DNA of 64,000 nt, taken from Anastrepha obliqua (Eukaryota; Arthropoda; Insecta; Diptera; Tephritidae). The stretch is taken from the NCBI RefSeq assembly GCF_027943255.1, contig NC_072893.1, forward strand, positions 17,134,001 through 17,198,000, in the 5' to 3' direction. Below, in pieces: positions 31,660-43,264 of this stretch. The position numbers and the translations under genes are program-made. Numbering within the stretch: the stretch's first letter is position 1; every line of letters starts with the position of its first letter. The notes under the pieces are model-generated. The model made no database searches. It was not told where the DNA came from and saw only the letters and a program-made list of their open reading frames with translations.

Positions 31660-33480
31660 TTTCGCTTTTTTTTTAAATTTGCCCTTTTTAATAAAAAAAA
31701 TCGTTTATAGCTTAAACAAATGTCTAAGATGTTTTAAAAGCTCATCGATTTTTTTTTAATTTGAAAAAGTTATCCAAATGCTGTTTTTTAGCGCATGCAG
31801 TTTTCTAGTTACCCAGTACTGCTCACATTCGTACAGCAATTTAAAAAAATTTTTTTAAGATAACATTTTTTAAGATAAACGTTTTTTTACGATAAAATTT
31901 TTTTAAGATAAACATTTTTTAAGATAAAATTTTTTTAAGATGAAACTTTTTTAAGATTTAATATTTTACTAAGAAAAAAAAAAAACAAAATATATCCATA
32001 TATATATAAATGAGGGTTCCAGATGGCGTAAAAACTTAACAAAATTTTTTGAACCTTGAAAAAATGTAAACACAAATTTTTGTTTTTGAGAATTTCATTG
32101 ATAGTAGTAGAGCTATTTTAAAATTTTTTTGTTTGAATTTTTTTATTAAAAAAAAAAATTTTATAAAAGTTCCAAAAGTTTAAAAAGCTTAATAAAATAA
32201 ACAATTAAGCAAATGTTTGTCTTAGAGTTTTTTTGGGTATGCAATTTTCTAGCCCAGTGCCCCCGACAGTCGAATAACTTTTTTTCAGTTTCTGTTTTGC
32301 TGAATTTTTTGTTGTTGTTGTTGTTTTTATTTTTTTAGTTTTATTTACTTTTTACCAACAAATTTCACATAAATAAAAGACCCAGTTTTTTTAAAAACCT
32401 TAATTTTTTTTAAATTTGGAAAAATTTAATTTGATATTTCTTAGAATTTTTTCGAACTCAGTGTCATTGATGGTCGTGAAGCTAATTTACAATTTTTTGT
32501 AGTTTCAATATTTTTTCATTTTTAGAAATTTATATTATTTATTTCTATATATTTTTCATAAAAAGAAATAATATAAATGCAAGTCTCATAACGAAATTTT
32601 TCGAAACATGAAAAAATTTTACAAAACGTTTTTGTTACAATTTTTTCGGTGTCACTGACATTCGAATAACTTTTTTCATATTCTGCTGTTTGAAGTTTTT
32701 TCTTACCAAAAATTTTTGAATAGATGAAAGTCCCAGATTTGGTTAAAGTCTATATTTTTTTTAAATTTGAAAAAAATTAACCAGATATTTTTTAGAATTT
32801 TTTCGTTTTGTAGCTCAGTGTCACTGACAATCGTATAGCTAATTTTCACATTTTTGTTAATATTTTTTTTTTATTGTATGAACAATTTTGTTTAATTTTT
32901 TTATATTAAAACTAAAAAACAAATTAATTTTTTATTAAATTTTGTGTATATGAAAGTCCTATATATTTAAAAGCTTAACAAAATTTCAAAAAATTTGGAA
33001 AAACTTAGGCAATTTTTTTGTTGCAACTTTCGGATTAGCAGTCATGCCCAGTGCCACTGTCGAATAACTTTTTTATTTTTTTTTTTGTTCTAATTTTTTT
33101 ATTTTTTACCAAAATTTTGTTTTTTGTATAAATCAAAGTCTCAGAGTTTTTAATTTGAAAAAATAATTTTTTTTTAATTTTTTTTAATTTGAAACTATTT
33201 ATTTTTTAAATTTTTATCATAAATGAAGCCTCGTAGCCCAATGTCACTCACAGTCGTATGGCTTATTTTTATTTTTTATTTTTTTTTTCTTTTAAGTTGC
33301 TTTCTTTTGTGCTCTTTTATAAAAAATATGGTATACACCCTAATTACATATGTTTTAAAAGCTTAAAGAAATTCTTAAAAGCTAGAAAAAATTCTCTCCG
33401 ATATATTTTTTAATTATTTCGGGTATTCACTTTTGTTGCCTCTTAAAGTTTAGGCCTTTTACTGAATATTTTCAGCTAAA
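31660..33480. repeat. Degenerate AT-rich tandem repeat, period about 190
   Basis: A landmark word resembling 'cagtgtcactgacagtcg' recurs at about 31814, 32092, 32256, 32459, 32649, 32817, 33050 and 33239. It is followed each time by 'aataacttttttt' or 'agctaatttt' and preceded by 'tttttagaattttttcg'-like text. Between landmarks comes 'gaaagtcccagattttttaaaa'-like text. Spacing runs from 164 to 278, mostly 165-205. The units are too diverged for a clean consensus by eye. No coding content. Confidence 0.7.
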
Positions 33481-33559
33481 CCAAAATGATATACTAACGC
33501 CATTTCCGTTTTTTTAATTGCTTTAGATTTTTCCTTCAATGCTTTTCGAATTTTTTCAT

Positions 33560-33965
33560 TCAATTGTGCGCACTGGTGGGTGTAATCACAGGGCACATCG
33601 CCAGTGGTCAGGGCATGGCTACCATGGGAATCATTGGCGACCCAATGTGCCTATCCTGTCTTAGGAATACTGCAGAGCATTTTCTCTATAGCTGTTCGGC
33701 GTTTTTTAGTATCAGACGTAGGCTGTTGGGCTGCTATGTACTAAGTATGGATGAGGTTCGTACTCTTCCTCTTCCGGACCACTTAACATTCATCGATGAA
33801 TCCAAAAGATTTGAGGAAGAGTGACCTCAAAACCAAGTTTCCAGTCTTAGCATCTATTCTGTATCTATCCTGTCTCTCCATTCCTTCCACTGCATTCTAT
33901 CCGGGAGTAGTACAATGGTCGTCCTGACTGAGTGCTTGGGCTTTTTCAACCCCCCGCAAATATAA
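33560..33965 (+). pseudogene. LINE tail, 'GVVDSP' type, copy 2
   Basis: An 86-codon frame (33564-33824) reads LVGVITGHIASGQG, then GIIGDPMCLSCLRN. A three-residue deletion in the finger leads into TAEHFLYSCSAFFS, where the third Cys of the finger is Tyr. The closing DHLTFIDESKRFEEE matches copy 1 at 26594, as does the 3' UTR ('gggagtagtacaatggtcg', 'caaccccccgcaaat'). Severely 5' truncated; it lies at the edge of the AT-rich tandem repeat. Confidence 0.8.
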
Positions 33966-35720
33966 TCGAATTTATGATTAATATTGCCTTTGTTAGAATT
34001 TGCATTAAGAAATCTAACAACAAAAAAGAAATGCAAACTTTGCAAACAATAGTTGTGCGATCTTCAGTGACACTCACTGTATCTGTATGATGCACTTACA
34101 ATACTGCCTTCATCCTGGTAGCTGAGTGCGTATATACCAACACACTTAAACATATAGGTGCCCTACACACACATACGTATTTGCACAAAGAATGTAAGCC
34201 AGTGGCGTTATCAGCAGCAGTAACAGCATTAAACTACGATTATTAATGAAATTTTATCGAAATGAAATTTAAGCTTGTAAAGGAATCCTTTTTACATGTT
34301 TACATGTAGTTACACATACATGCATACACCAATTTCATATGGCACAAAGAGATTTCATACATAGCGGCAGGATGCTCTGGGACACTACAAATTTTAATCT
34401 CAACTTTTCCACTTGCTTGCGAGTGTGCGGGCGAGCGAGTGATGCAAAGTGGTCATGAAGGTTGTTAAAAAGTTAAAAAAAAGAGAAAAAAAAAATCAAG
34501 CCATTAAAAGGCCACAGTAAGCGACTAATAGAGAAACTTTCAGTCGATTACATATTTAAGTGAAAAATTAAAGTCTACTTTAGGGCGGTAGACACATTAA
34601 ATTTTATCATCTGCGCTGTAATGAAGCTGCTCATCGTTCGCTCTGCCATTAACTGCTTCGATTGCATAATTTTGGCATAATTTAAATTCGTTGGCAAGCC
34701 AAAGTGGCGTTTTAGAAACCTCCAACCCTGCGCGAGAAGAAGAATAATGGAAAGAAACAGAGTAAACAAAATAAGTCTGGCACCAGTTAGGCGGTTAAAA
34801 TTACATTAAAAAAATGAGGTCGCTTAGAAAAAATAGGCGGGACATTTTTGTGGCTATGGAACTTATCATTTCATCTTTTTTTTGTCCTCTTCTGCCTTTA
34901 CTGCTTCTTTGCTGCCTGATAACTGTTAACTTGTCTCGATAACAATGCGGAAACTAAATTGCCATTTGCCATTGAAGCGAATATTCAGCCCCCTACCCAT
35001 TTCCACTTCTGTAATTGCTCTTCTTGTAAGCTGCCGGTCTTGACGCTCTACTCCTGCCAGTTTGTACTAAGTAATCGCTTGTTACAGATTTTCCATTCTA
35101 ACTTTCCATTTATCAGTTTGTTTTCCTTATTGAATTTATCGTTCAAAGCTCTTTACTTAAAATTTTTGTGCTCGTATCAACTTACGTTTTTCGCTTGGCT
35201 AGTTTCTGTTTCAATTTTATTATAATTCAATAAATATTTTGGAAATTACTTTGTTGTTATTTTCGTTCTGCTCACTGCTTTTTATTACGCATTCCGCTCA
35301 TTAGACAACGAGTTTACTGTGGCAGGACGTTCAGAATGCGAGGCGTTTTTAACGGCTGGTAGGGGATTCAATGTTCAAATAAACATTGATGTATTTTAAC
35401 TTTTTCTTTGCATCGCATTGTCGGATCTACTGTAAGGGGACTATGATATTTGTATTAGCTAGTGGCAATATTGCTAGAAATTATTCTGTTGGAAGAGATA
35501 GTATTGCGCATTTGTTCATTGTTGCCTCTTGACAAATCGGCTCTCTTAGCAAGACACTGGGTTGCTAAATTTAAAAATATTGAGTAAACAGGGAGAAAAA
35601 GCAAAATTTGTAAGAACAACTTTTCTCTTTCAAAAAGGTGTGCTTATGGTGTGTGCATGAACTTGCCGGGTAAGCCCAGGACCATTACAGCATGGAATAT
35701 ATCCTTACATAACACTTACA
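33966..35720. other. No gene seen
   Basis: AT-rich with scattered (CATA)n. The 88-codon plus-strand frame at 34959-35225 is hydrophobic by composition and has no recognisable family. No repeat recognised. Confidence 0.5.
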
Positions 35721-35722
35721 TA

Positions 35723-36991
35723 GTATGTTCAATAAATAGCAGAACTTTTCAGATGTAGAATAAAACACGTATCGTACCGTGTTTGAAAGTTATTTTTTAT
35801 TCAAAATAGTCTCCATTTAACTCGATACAACGTTCAGAACGATCAACCAATTTCGGCATGAACTTTTTTATGTCATCTAAGGGAATGTTCTTTAACACCT
35901 GTGTCACGGCTGCTTGAATGGCTGGAATGTCATCATAAAACGCACCTTTCATGGCAGTTTTCAATTTAGGGAACAGAAAATAGTCGCATGGTGATAGATC
36001 AGGAGAATACGGAGGGTGGTCGATGACACAAATATGTTTTTGCAAAAAAAATGCACGAACATTTTTGGTTTTGTGAGGTGGTGCATTATCATGCAATAAA
36101 ACAGCTGTTTCCCCTTTGGGGGATGTAAAACTTGTAAATAGTATTATCCATTAATAGTTTGACCTTCTGCAACAAATTTCTTGTGTATAATACCCTTGGA
36201 ATCGTAGAACGTGATCAACATTGTTTTGATTCTTGACTTCTGAAAACGCAATTTCTTTGCTTTTGGCTCCCCTTTCGTCTTCCATTCTGCAGATTGACGC
36301 TTAGTTTCAGGGTCATATTTGAAGCACCATGTTTTGTCACCAGTTATGATCGAATCAAGAAAATCTGGATCGTTTTCAGCTGCTGAAATGATATCTTTAC
36401 AATGCTCTACACGAGCGATTTTTTGATTTTCATTTAATTGGTGTGGAACAAAGCGTGCACAAACCTTTCTTTTACCCAAATCGTCAGTTAAAATTTTCCA
36501 AATAGTACCAATAGATGAATTTAATTCTTTAGCCAACATTCTTACAGTGAAATTTCCGTCAACAGCAATGATTTCGCGGACTTTTCCCACCAATTCAGCA
36601 TGATTACTTGCTTCTGGACGACCAGATCTTTCATCATCAGTCAAATCTTCACAACCACTTTTAAATCGTTTAAACCAATTATATACATTTGAACGAGCTA
36701 AACAATCATCATCATAAACTTTTCTGCATCATTTTGCGTCTCACTAAATGTTTTTCCAATTTTAACACAGAATTTAATATTTGCTCTTTGTTCCATTGTG
36801 TTTTTACGACACAAGCACGAAACATACTCTCAATAAAAGGCGCGTAACTTTTTAACCTGTCAAACGATTTACATGAAGTTGGCTGCGGTTGAAAGCTGAC
36901 GCTTGTACCTTTTCAATATGATCAAAGTTTAATAGATAGCTCTACGTGTTCCATGATTTAAATAAAAAGTTCTGTTATTTATTGAACATAC
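35723..36991 (-). mobile_element. Mariner element, near complete (1,269 bp)
   Basis: The left end GTATGTTCAATAAATAGCAG (35723) and the complement of the right end (36991) agree over about 26 of 28 bases. The left TA duplicate is present (35721-35722) while the right flank reads TG, so it has mutated. The length matches a full mariner. Confidence 0.88.
35797..36800 (-). pseudogene. Mariner (DD34D) transposase with two or three breaks
   Basis: The start MEQRANIKFCVKIGKTFSET is near 36795. After a frameshift the frame continues DDERSGRPEASNHAELVGKV for 166 codons, with HTH residues VRMLAKELNSSIGTIWKIL. The first Asp is in ITGDKTWCF (36330). After another break near 36140 come LLHDNAPPHKTKNV with the second Asp and YSPDLSPCDYFLF with the third, 34 residues apart. 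The end RCIELNGDYFE is intact. All three catalytic residues survive. A relative lies at 59690-60662. Confidence 0.9.
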
Positions 36992-36999
36992 TGTGTAAA

Positions 37000-37085
37000 T
37001 CAGGATATCCTAGAGCATTTTTTGGGGCAATGTGCGCAAGAGATGAACATTTTGACACCCAGAGGCCGACAAGAGTTCATTTAGT
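37000..37085 (+). pseudogene. Possible LINE zinc-finger end
   Basis: A short frame reads DILEHFLGQCAQEMNIL, which resembles the 'DTxEHFLxxCPxF' half of a LINE ORF2 finger. Only about 28 codons, stop at 37081. The evidence is one motif half. Confidence 0.3.
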
Positions 37086-37249
37086 AATATGTAATTAATC
37101 ACGGCCCGCTGCTCGCGGTAACGTGCAAACTGATGGAACCGAGTGGCTTCACCTAAGTTACGTATGTATCAGTGGAGAATTTAAAAGGTGATGAGGTTAT
37201 TTTTAGGGAATTCACGTCGTGAAAAGAGCTAAAATAAGGATAAGAGTTA

Positions 37250-37420
37250 TAAGAGTTGAATAGCCTCCTTGAGTACGTGATGGAATACATTGCAGGCTTC
37301 ATTATAAGAAATCTGGGATTGACAGAACATGTTTCCTATGAGCCTATCTTCACTGGGGTGGATGAAGTATTCAAAAAATATAATCTTGAATTAAACCATT
37401 GGTTGAACCGTTTCTAGGCT
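37250..37420 (+). other. Unassigned coding-like fragment
   Basis: A frame reads LLEYVMEYIAGFIIRNLGLT and continues for about 35 more residues to a stop. The residues resemble the 'YVAGYIxxK' segment of P-element/THAP9-type transposases, but this single resemblance is weak and I do not assign a family. Confidence 0.25.
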
Positions 37421-37536
37421 TAACGCTACAAGTTAGCAAACTTTAAATACTATATTTGAATCATGGTATTGTGTATAAGTAATGGAACAGTCAACTTTAG
37501 CTTGCTTGCCTTCACTATAAAGGGCATATGTTAGTA

Positions 37537-37748
37537 TAGGGTGGGCCATATAGCGTTTGCTTTATGCTTTAAAACACGAAATCGAAGTTGCCATTTATGA
37601 AATTGAAGCCCAAACAATCGAAAATGTGCTTAAAAATTGGGTTGATCGAATGGCATACTGTAAAGCCAAATAAAAAAAGTTTGAAAACATATTGAATAGT
37701 TTTTTTATATAGCCGATTCAAAAAGCAAATTTTACATGACTCATCCTA
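37537..37748 (+). mobile_element. Miniature derivative of 'gggtgggccat' element
   Basis: A 212-bp unit between TA pairs (37535-37536, 37749-37750). The left end TAGGGTGGGCCATATAGCGT matches the larger copy at 38058, and the right end 'acatgactcatccta' is a decayed version of 'acatggcccacccta'. Between them lies only the last part of the transposase text ('cgaaatcgaagttgcc', 'cttaaaaattgggt'). Everything else is deleted. Confidence 0.8.
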
Positions 37749-38057
37749 TATTTTGTCGTTTAAAGGTACCAATTTTTTTATAGAAAAAAAATTTGCAGAA
37801 ATGAAGCTTTTTGAATTTTTTTTTACGTAAATGAGAAGTTTCTATATAACATATTTTATTATTTTTAAAAATAATTTTTTCATCAAAATGATTCGACATT
37901 TAACTGAGTAAAAACTCTATTTTGCCTAATAGAGAAATATAAACATACAAAATATCGAAAAGTCAACTTTGAGTGGGCAAATTTGCGAAACTTAATTCAG
38001 AAAAAAAGTAAATGAGCAACTGTATTTAGCTCTATATAGAGATTGCCTCACAATATA

Positions 38058-38758
38058 CAGGGTGGGCCATATAGCGTTTGCGTTTTGAACCACCTATTTT
38101 TTTGAGAATGGTAACACAAATGACATGGCAAATGTGTTCATAATTTACTTAAAGGTTTGTCATTTACGAAATGGGACGCTATACGCTTGAACAAAATTGG
38201 GAAATATTGAAAACCTATTTCCAAAGTGGCGAGTCTTCTTCTTCTTCCGCGGTTACAGAAAATGGCGAGCGTTACCGTCACATGCTCAACAAGTTTTTGT
38301 TTCCAAAAATTGAAGAGGATGACATGGACGACATTTGGTTTCAACAGGGCGGTGCAACTTTTCACACTGCCAAAGTTACACTCGAACTTTTGGCTACCGC
38401 CTACTTTTGGCAATTGGCCGCCTCGGAGCTGTCATTTAAGCCCGTTGGACTATTTTTTGTGGGGAGCCGTTAAGGACAAATGCTATGCGAACCATCCAGA
38501 GACGATTGATGCTTTAAAACACGAAATCGAAGTTGCCATTCATGAAATTGGAGCCCAAACAATCAAAAATGTGCTTAAAAATTGGGTCGATCGAAGGACC
38601 TACTGTAAAGCCAGTCGGGGCAGTCATTTGAACGATATTATTTTTTATTCATTAATGACAATGTTCAATCTACAAAATAAAAAAAATTTTGAAAAAATAT
38701 TGATTAGTTTTTTTTTTTATAGCCGATTCAAAAAGCAAATTTTACATGGCCCACCCTA
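38058..38758 (+). mobile_element. Mariner-like element with large internal deletion
   Basis: The left end CAGGGTGGGCCATATAGCGT and right end (complement TAGGGTGGGCCATGTAAAAT) are inverted repeats with a few mismatches. TA flanks are at 38056-38057 and 38759-38760. At 701 bp it is about half the size of the family's full elements. Confidence 0.85.
38171..38680 (+). pseudogene. Deleted DDxD transposase, second Asp lost
   Basis: The N-terminus MGRYTLEQNWEILKTYFQSG is joined through a (CTT)n junction at 38236-38249 to the C-terminal third, NGERYRHMLNKFLFPKIEED. Most of the DNA-binding domain and the first Asp are missing. The second-Asp motif reads WFQQGGATFHTAK, so Asp is Gly. After a frameshift SPLDYFLWGAVKDKCY holds the third Asp, and RGSHLNDIIF closes the protein. 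The family resembles the DD41D-type group of the 3.2 kb element but is a different lineage by TIR. Confidence 0.85.
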
Positions 38759-38850
38759 TACAAACATTTTTAAATAGATTCCTTAATGACTTATTGTTCT
38801 TAATACTATCAGGTAGTTCATTACAACATTTAAGGCCTTTATAGTAAATA

Positions 38851-39000
38851 CAAGGCAGCCTAAAAGTAATCACCCTGCCAGACGATTTATAATTTTTGAA
38901 AATGGCGTCCTACGTCAATCATAGACAGCTGCAATGGAGCCCGAAATGGGCAAAAAAAAGATTTCCATTACTCTAATTTTTTTTATATATAATAAACAAG
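38851..39000 (+). mobile_element. MITE, 'caaggtggcac' family, copy 3, decayed
   Basis: It starts CAAGGCAGCCTAAAAGTAAT after TA and contains 'gatttataatttttgaaaatggcgtc' and 'tacgtcaatcata', as in copies 1 and 2. The right inverted repeat is not recognisable, so the end is approximate. Confidence 0.6.
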
Positions 39001-39037
39001 TTATTCAAAAGCAAAATTATTGATTATTAAATTTGAA

Positions 39038-39320
39038 CTAGCTAATCCCCGGCAAACGTTGCTACGCCTCAACAAGTAAATTAAAATTAAATTTATTAAA
39101 CAAAAAAAGCAATATTATTAATTAATTTAAAAATATTAAACAGAATTATTTTTTTTGATTTGTTTATCATTTTTTTTTTTTTAATTTATCGTAAAGCGAT
39201 AAACAGCGTTTTTGGTTTTGGCCATTTGCATAAATTAACAATTTTTGCAGAGTACGAAGTCTGGAGCAATCTACAAATGTATGCACAGGGCGTCCTCTGG
39301 AGAGTCAGGTTTTAAATTTA
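39038..39320 (-). mobile_element. Helitron 3' end fragment
   Basis: On the minus strand the fragment finishes in CTAG (complement of 39038-39041) followed by T. A small hairpin, GCAA-CGT-TTGC, lies about 15 bases inside. Upstream, residues LLIYANG and TKNAVYR in neighbouring frames are like the last residues of Helitron helicases. No 5' end found. Confidence 0.5.
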
Positions 39321-39600
39321 AAGCTTCTTTCTAACTGCTGAGCCCATGATTCGTGTGCAACTGCTCGTCGTCGATTTTGTTCATGTTACAATATTCGACG
39401 TATACGTGATGTACCAAGGAAATTAAACGAAATGAAACAGTTTACGACCGGAGCTTAGCCGGATATCGAGAACAAATGAAAATATTGAATTCGTTGCTAC
39501 AAGTTTGCACTCATGGTTACAGTAAGATTACGCTATCCCGCACACTGGGAAATATAAATAGCTCTCTTAAACCTTATTTCATATAAAGTCCGTGCTATAA

Positions 39601-39832
39601 TCTTGATGTTGTTCCACAAATGAGGGGACCTACAGTTTCAAGCCGACTCCGAACGGCAGATCTTTTTATGAGGCAGAAATACATTCGGAGATTTGCCATT
39701 GCCTGCCAAGGGGCGACCGCTATTAGAAAAAATATTTTTCTTAATTTTGGTGTTTCTCCGAGATTCGAACCGACGTTGTCTCTGTGAATTCCGAATGGTA
39801 GTCACGCACCAACCCATTCGGCTACGGTGGCC
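39601..39832 (-). repeat. tRNA-derived SINE, copy 3
   Basis: Complement of the SINE head (A box near 39823, B box near 39768: the strand reads 'gagattcgaacc') and body up to 'ggaacaacatcaaga'. The final 50 or so bases with the TA tail are missing, so this copy is 3' truncated, unusual for a LINE-mobilised SINE. Confidence 0.85.
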
Positions 39833-41596
39833 GCCAATGTTTTCCTTGATATTATTTTTAATAAAAAAAAGTATAATATTGCGCACAAACCCCAGACTGA
39901 CTGCAACTGGCGAGCCTTAATTATTGATAGTAGTTGACGGTTTTTCACCGCCTACCGCCATCCCGGCGTCCTTTACTACAGCTTCCACTTTTGTCTATAC
40001 TTCTTTTCTTAAATCTATAATAATAAATTTTCACATTTGATTCATTTCAGTGAAAGTATATTTGTGCAAGCATTTCAAGCATTAATTCTCATATTCTCCC
40101 TTGCTTTCCATTCATCATAATTTTTTAGTTAAATGTGACTTGATAACTAAGCTTAGCTAACCAAATGCCACAAAACCTAAGAACCTGGAAATGCTTCGTT
40201 CCCATAAAAATACGGTTTACGGTTTTTTGGCGCCCAGAAGTCGAATGTTGCATGATACGAGTACAAGCAGAAAGATAAATTAAAACTTTAACATAAAAGG
40301 GAGAAACCGAGAAGGGGATTGTAAATATGGACGTAAAAAGTAATTTGTCGAATTCTCTTGCAATTCTTTTCATTTAATCAACTTACATTTCGCACTTTAG
40401 TTATTGTTCTTTCTACTTGCCTTCGCATTGCTGCTACTTGGCGGTCGCACTTTTTGCCAGCTGCCATTTTAGCAGCAGCAGCGTTTTGGTTAACACATTG
40501 TCAGAACAACGTGCCAAACAACAAGCCAGTCAACCAGCATTTCATTCGTTCGTTCGTTCATTTAGTCATTCGGCGGTTGGCTTTCCATCGTCACATTGTT
40601 GTCAGTGTCCTGAGATTATATTGTCACGTTTTATGCCACAAAATGAATGGTTCCTAAATGTGGTGAGTCAGTGAACTCTAGCGGTTCGCTTTTCGGGATT
40701 GCTTTGTGAGCTTCTTTGGTTTTTCTTTAATGTTTACTTGTCACTTTGTTTTTTTCTTTTGATTTGTAATTTTGTTTCTTCAGCGTATTTTCGTCACTTG
40801 AGAATTAAATGGAGCAACTGCGAGAAAGAAAAATAAAGGGAATAAATGGAGAGTAAATGAGTAGAAAGAGAAATTAACTGAAACACTTTACGTTGCTTGG
40901 GTCATGAAAAACCGTTTGGCGTTATTTCGCTGTGGTGAATCACGTTTTAAGTGGTTTTTTGCTGACTTTTATTGTTTGTTCTTTGTTTTCGTGTAGTGGG
41001 TGGATGGACAGTCTCATCTCCCCAAAAGTTATACGTCGTGCGCAATTGCAATTTCATTCAGAGTCATTAATTAGCAATGAATTGAATTATGCTTCAGCAA
41101 ATACTTGAAATGAATTGCTAAAAGCGCAATAAAGTAGGTGAATGTGTGCTAGCTACTTTTGGGCGTAATTTCGTCTGGCTTTATGGAGTTTAATGACTTG
41201 AAACGAGTGCAAGTTTAAATTTAATTTTCTATTTAGTAAAATAAGAAATCCTAGATATCGTTACAGTTAGCCTGACACTGGTAGGCAATTGACCTCTAAA
41301 TGTAATTAGATGCCCCACAAAGATTTTTTTGGTGCTGACCCTTTAGGAGGGTTGCTAAAACTGTTTATACTATAACCCTGAAAATTTCTTAGCCAATATG
41401 CGAGGACGTGTTTCTTTTACTGCTGAATCATATTTGAATAATCTCCCAACAGGGCCCCTGATGGCCCCTCAAAACGGCGGGAATGTTCTTTATTAACCCT
41501 AGAGAACATAGTTCTGCCTTTTCATGAAACGTGAGGGATGTCATGGGGACCATTTTCCAGACCTTAAATTAATAAATATTTAAATTTTATATGATA
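39833..41596. other. No gene seen
   Basis: AT-rich DNA. Frames of 75-99 codons near 39.7, 40.1 and 40.4 kb show no motif and overlap one another. A small (GCA)n run lies at 40470-40481. No transposon end until 41597. Confidence 0.5.
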
Positions 41597-41659
41597 CTAG
41601 CGTACCCTCGCCCGCTTCGCTAGACGATAAATTCAATGATTTTCTGAAAGAGAATAAAA

Positions 41660-42330
41660 TTAATACGAAACAAAGCAAATTCTTTGATACAATTTCATTG
41701 AAACTTTATTGTAACACTTTTTGGTAGACAACGTTTTTGGTTTTTTCATCTTTCGCGTGAATAATGACGATGGTTTGCCAACTCGTGAGCAAGCTACATA
41801 CAATTGTCCATGAGAAAAAATTGGGTATTCTAAATTAATACCGCACATTTGTAGAGACTGCCCTTGCGCCTTATTAATTCTCATAGCGAAGGCAAGGCGA
41901 ATAGGGAACTGCAAACGTTTGAAATCGAATGGTAAATCCGCCGGAATCAGTGGAATTCAGGGTATCAAAATGTCTTCTCCTTTGTACTTCCCTTTCAAAA
42001 TTGTTGCTTCGATAACGTTACCCATTAGCTTCTTCACAGCGAGTCTGGTACCGTTGCAAAGTCGGGGCACATTACTATTGCGCAGCATAATAATCGGTGC
42101 TTCAATTTTTAATCGTAAATTATGAGGTGGTAAGCCTGGCAAATCGAGTGAGTTTAAGAATTCAGTTGGATAATTTACGACCTCATCTTGATCAGTAATA
42201 GTGTCCATTGACTTATACGCAACTATGTCACCAGGTATTTGATCTAAAATAGCTGAATTTATATCATTGACGTCCTTATTTTTCCCAGCTAAAATTGCTC
42301 TTTCGCTGAGTCAATCATGGTTTTTGTAAT
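41660..42330 (-). pseudogene. Helitron Rep-helicase, C-terminal part
   Basis: Minus-strand frames give NYPTEFLNSLDLPGLPPHNL, then APIIMLRN, RLCNGTRLAVKKL, and in the next frame [13 protein letters not shown] and [16 protein letters not shown]. These are the closing motifs of the Pif1-type helicase of Helitrons, which unwinds DNA during rolling-circle transposition. The Walker A/B part and the HUH Rep domain are absent. A stop splits the two frames near 41950. Confidence 0.9.
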
Positions 42331-42439
42331 GTTGAACTATGTTTGGAAATACACTCTGTATCAATGCCTCTTTAGACTGTGCAAAAGTGCAGAAATTGTT
42401 AGGCAATGTTATCATTCCTGTTGTTTTTGAAAAAAGGTT

Positions 42440-43010
42440 TATTTTTTTTGGTTAAAAAGTGTTTTTTGAAGTTTTGAAAAACACTTCGCTCTAACAAATT
42501 TCTTCTCAGTTAATTGCTGAAAATTAAATATTTTGAAAAAAATTTTTTTTTTTAATTTAACGTTTTTGAGAAAATTTTGTTCTTGAAAAAATTTCATACT
42601 TTTGTAAAAGTTTAAATTGATTTGTTAAAAAAGATTTTTTTCCGCTTTGAAAAACACCCCCTCGAAAAAATGTATTCTCTATTAATAGTGGAATATGAAA
42701 TGCTTTGAAAACACCATTTTTTTTTTTTAATTTTGTTTGGTTTTCAGAAAATTTTGTTTTGAAAAAATTTTATACCCTTGAAAAAATTTTATTTTATTTT
42801 ATTTGTTTAAAATTTTTGAAATTTTTTTTTTGTAATTTTAGAAAAACACCTCTTCGAAGAAATTTCTTTTATCTTTTTGAGGAAAATTTGGTTTTGAAAA
42901 AATTTCATGTTTTCGAATTTTTTTTATTTTACTTTATTTCTTCAAAATTTTTGAAAACAATTTTTTTTATAATTTTCGAAAAACACCCCTTTGAAAAAAT
43001 GTTTTCTATG
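42440..43010. repeat. Degenerate AT-rich tandem repeat inside the Helitron
   Basis: The word 'gaaaaacacc(c/t)c(c/t)tcgaa' recurs at about 42476, 42651, 42707, 42842 and 42978. It is separated by 'ttttgagaaaattttgttttgaaaaaattt'-like text. Spacing is uneven (about 55 to 175). A 168-codon Phe/Lys-rich frame across it (42705-43211) is a by-product of composition. Confidence 0.55.
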
Positions 43011-43264
43011 TGTCATAGTGGTATTCCATTAACTTTTAGGATTATAGTCAAATACTTACAAATATCTACGCTTTCACAAATAGCAACAATAAACAAATTT
43101 CCTCAAAACCAAAAAATTTACTTTTTTTCTAAAAAAATTCTAAACAAACAACGTAATAAATTTACACAAAACTGTGTTCACGAAAAAACAGTATTGCTTT
43201 TATTGTATTAACTGAAAACCAAAATGTTGCAAAAAATCAAAACAAAACTAAATTATACTACTAA

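Noticed and set aside
31660..33480. Matrix-attachment region or replication origin
   Set aside because: Only AT content would support it; no specific element can be shown from sequence alone.
37250..37420. P-element/THAP9-type transposase
   Set aside because: Only one short resemblance (YIAGFI) and no flanking support; kept as an unassigned fragment.
42705..43211. 168-codon plus-strand frame
   Set aside because: Phe/Lys/Leu-rich product of the AT-rich tandem repeat inside the Helitron; no family features.
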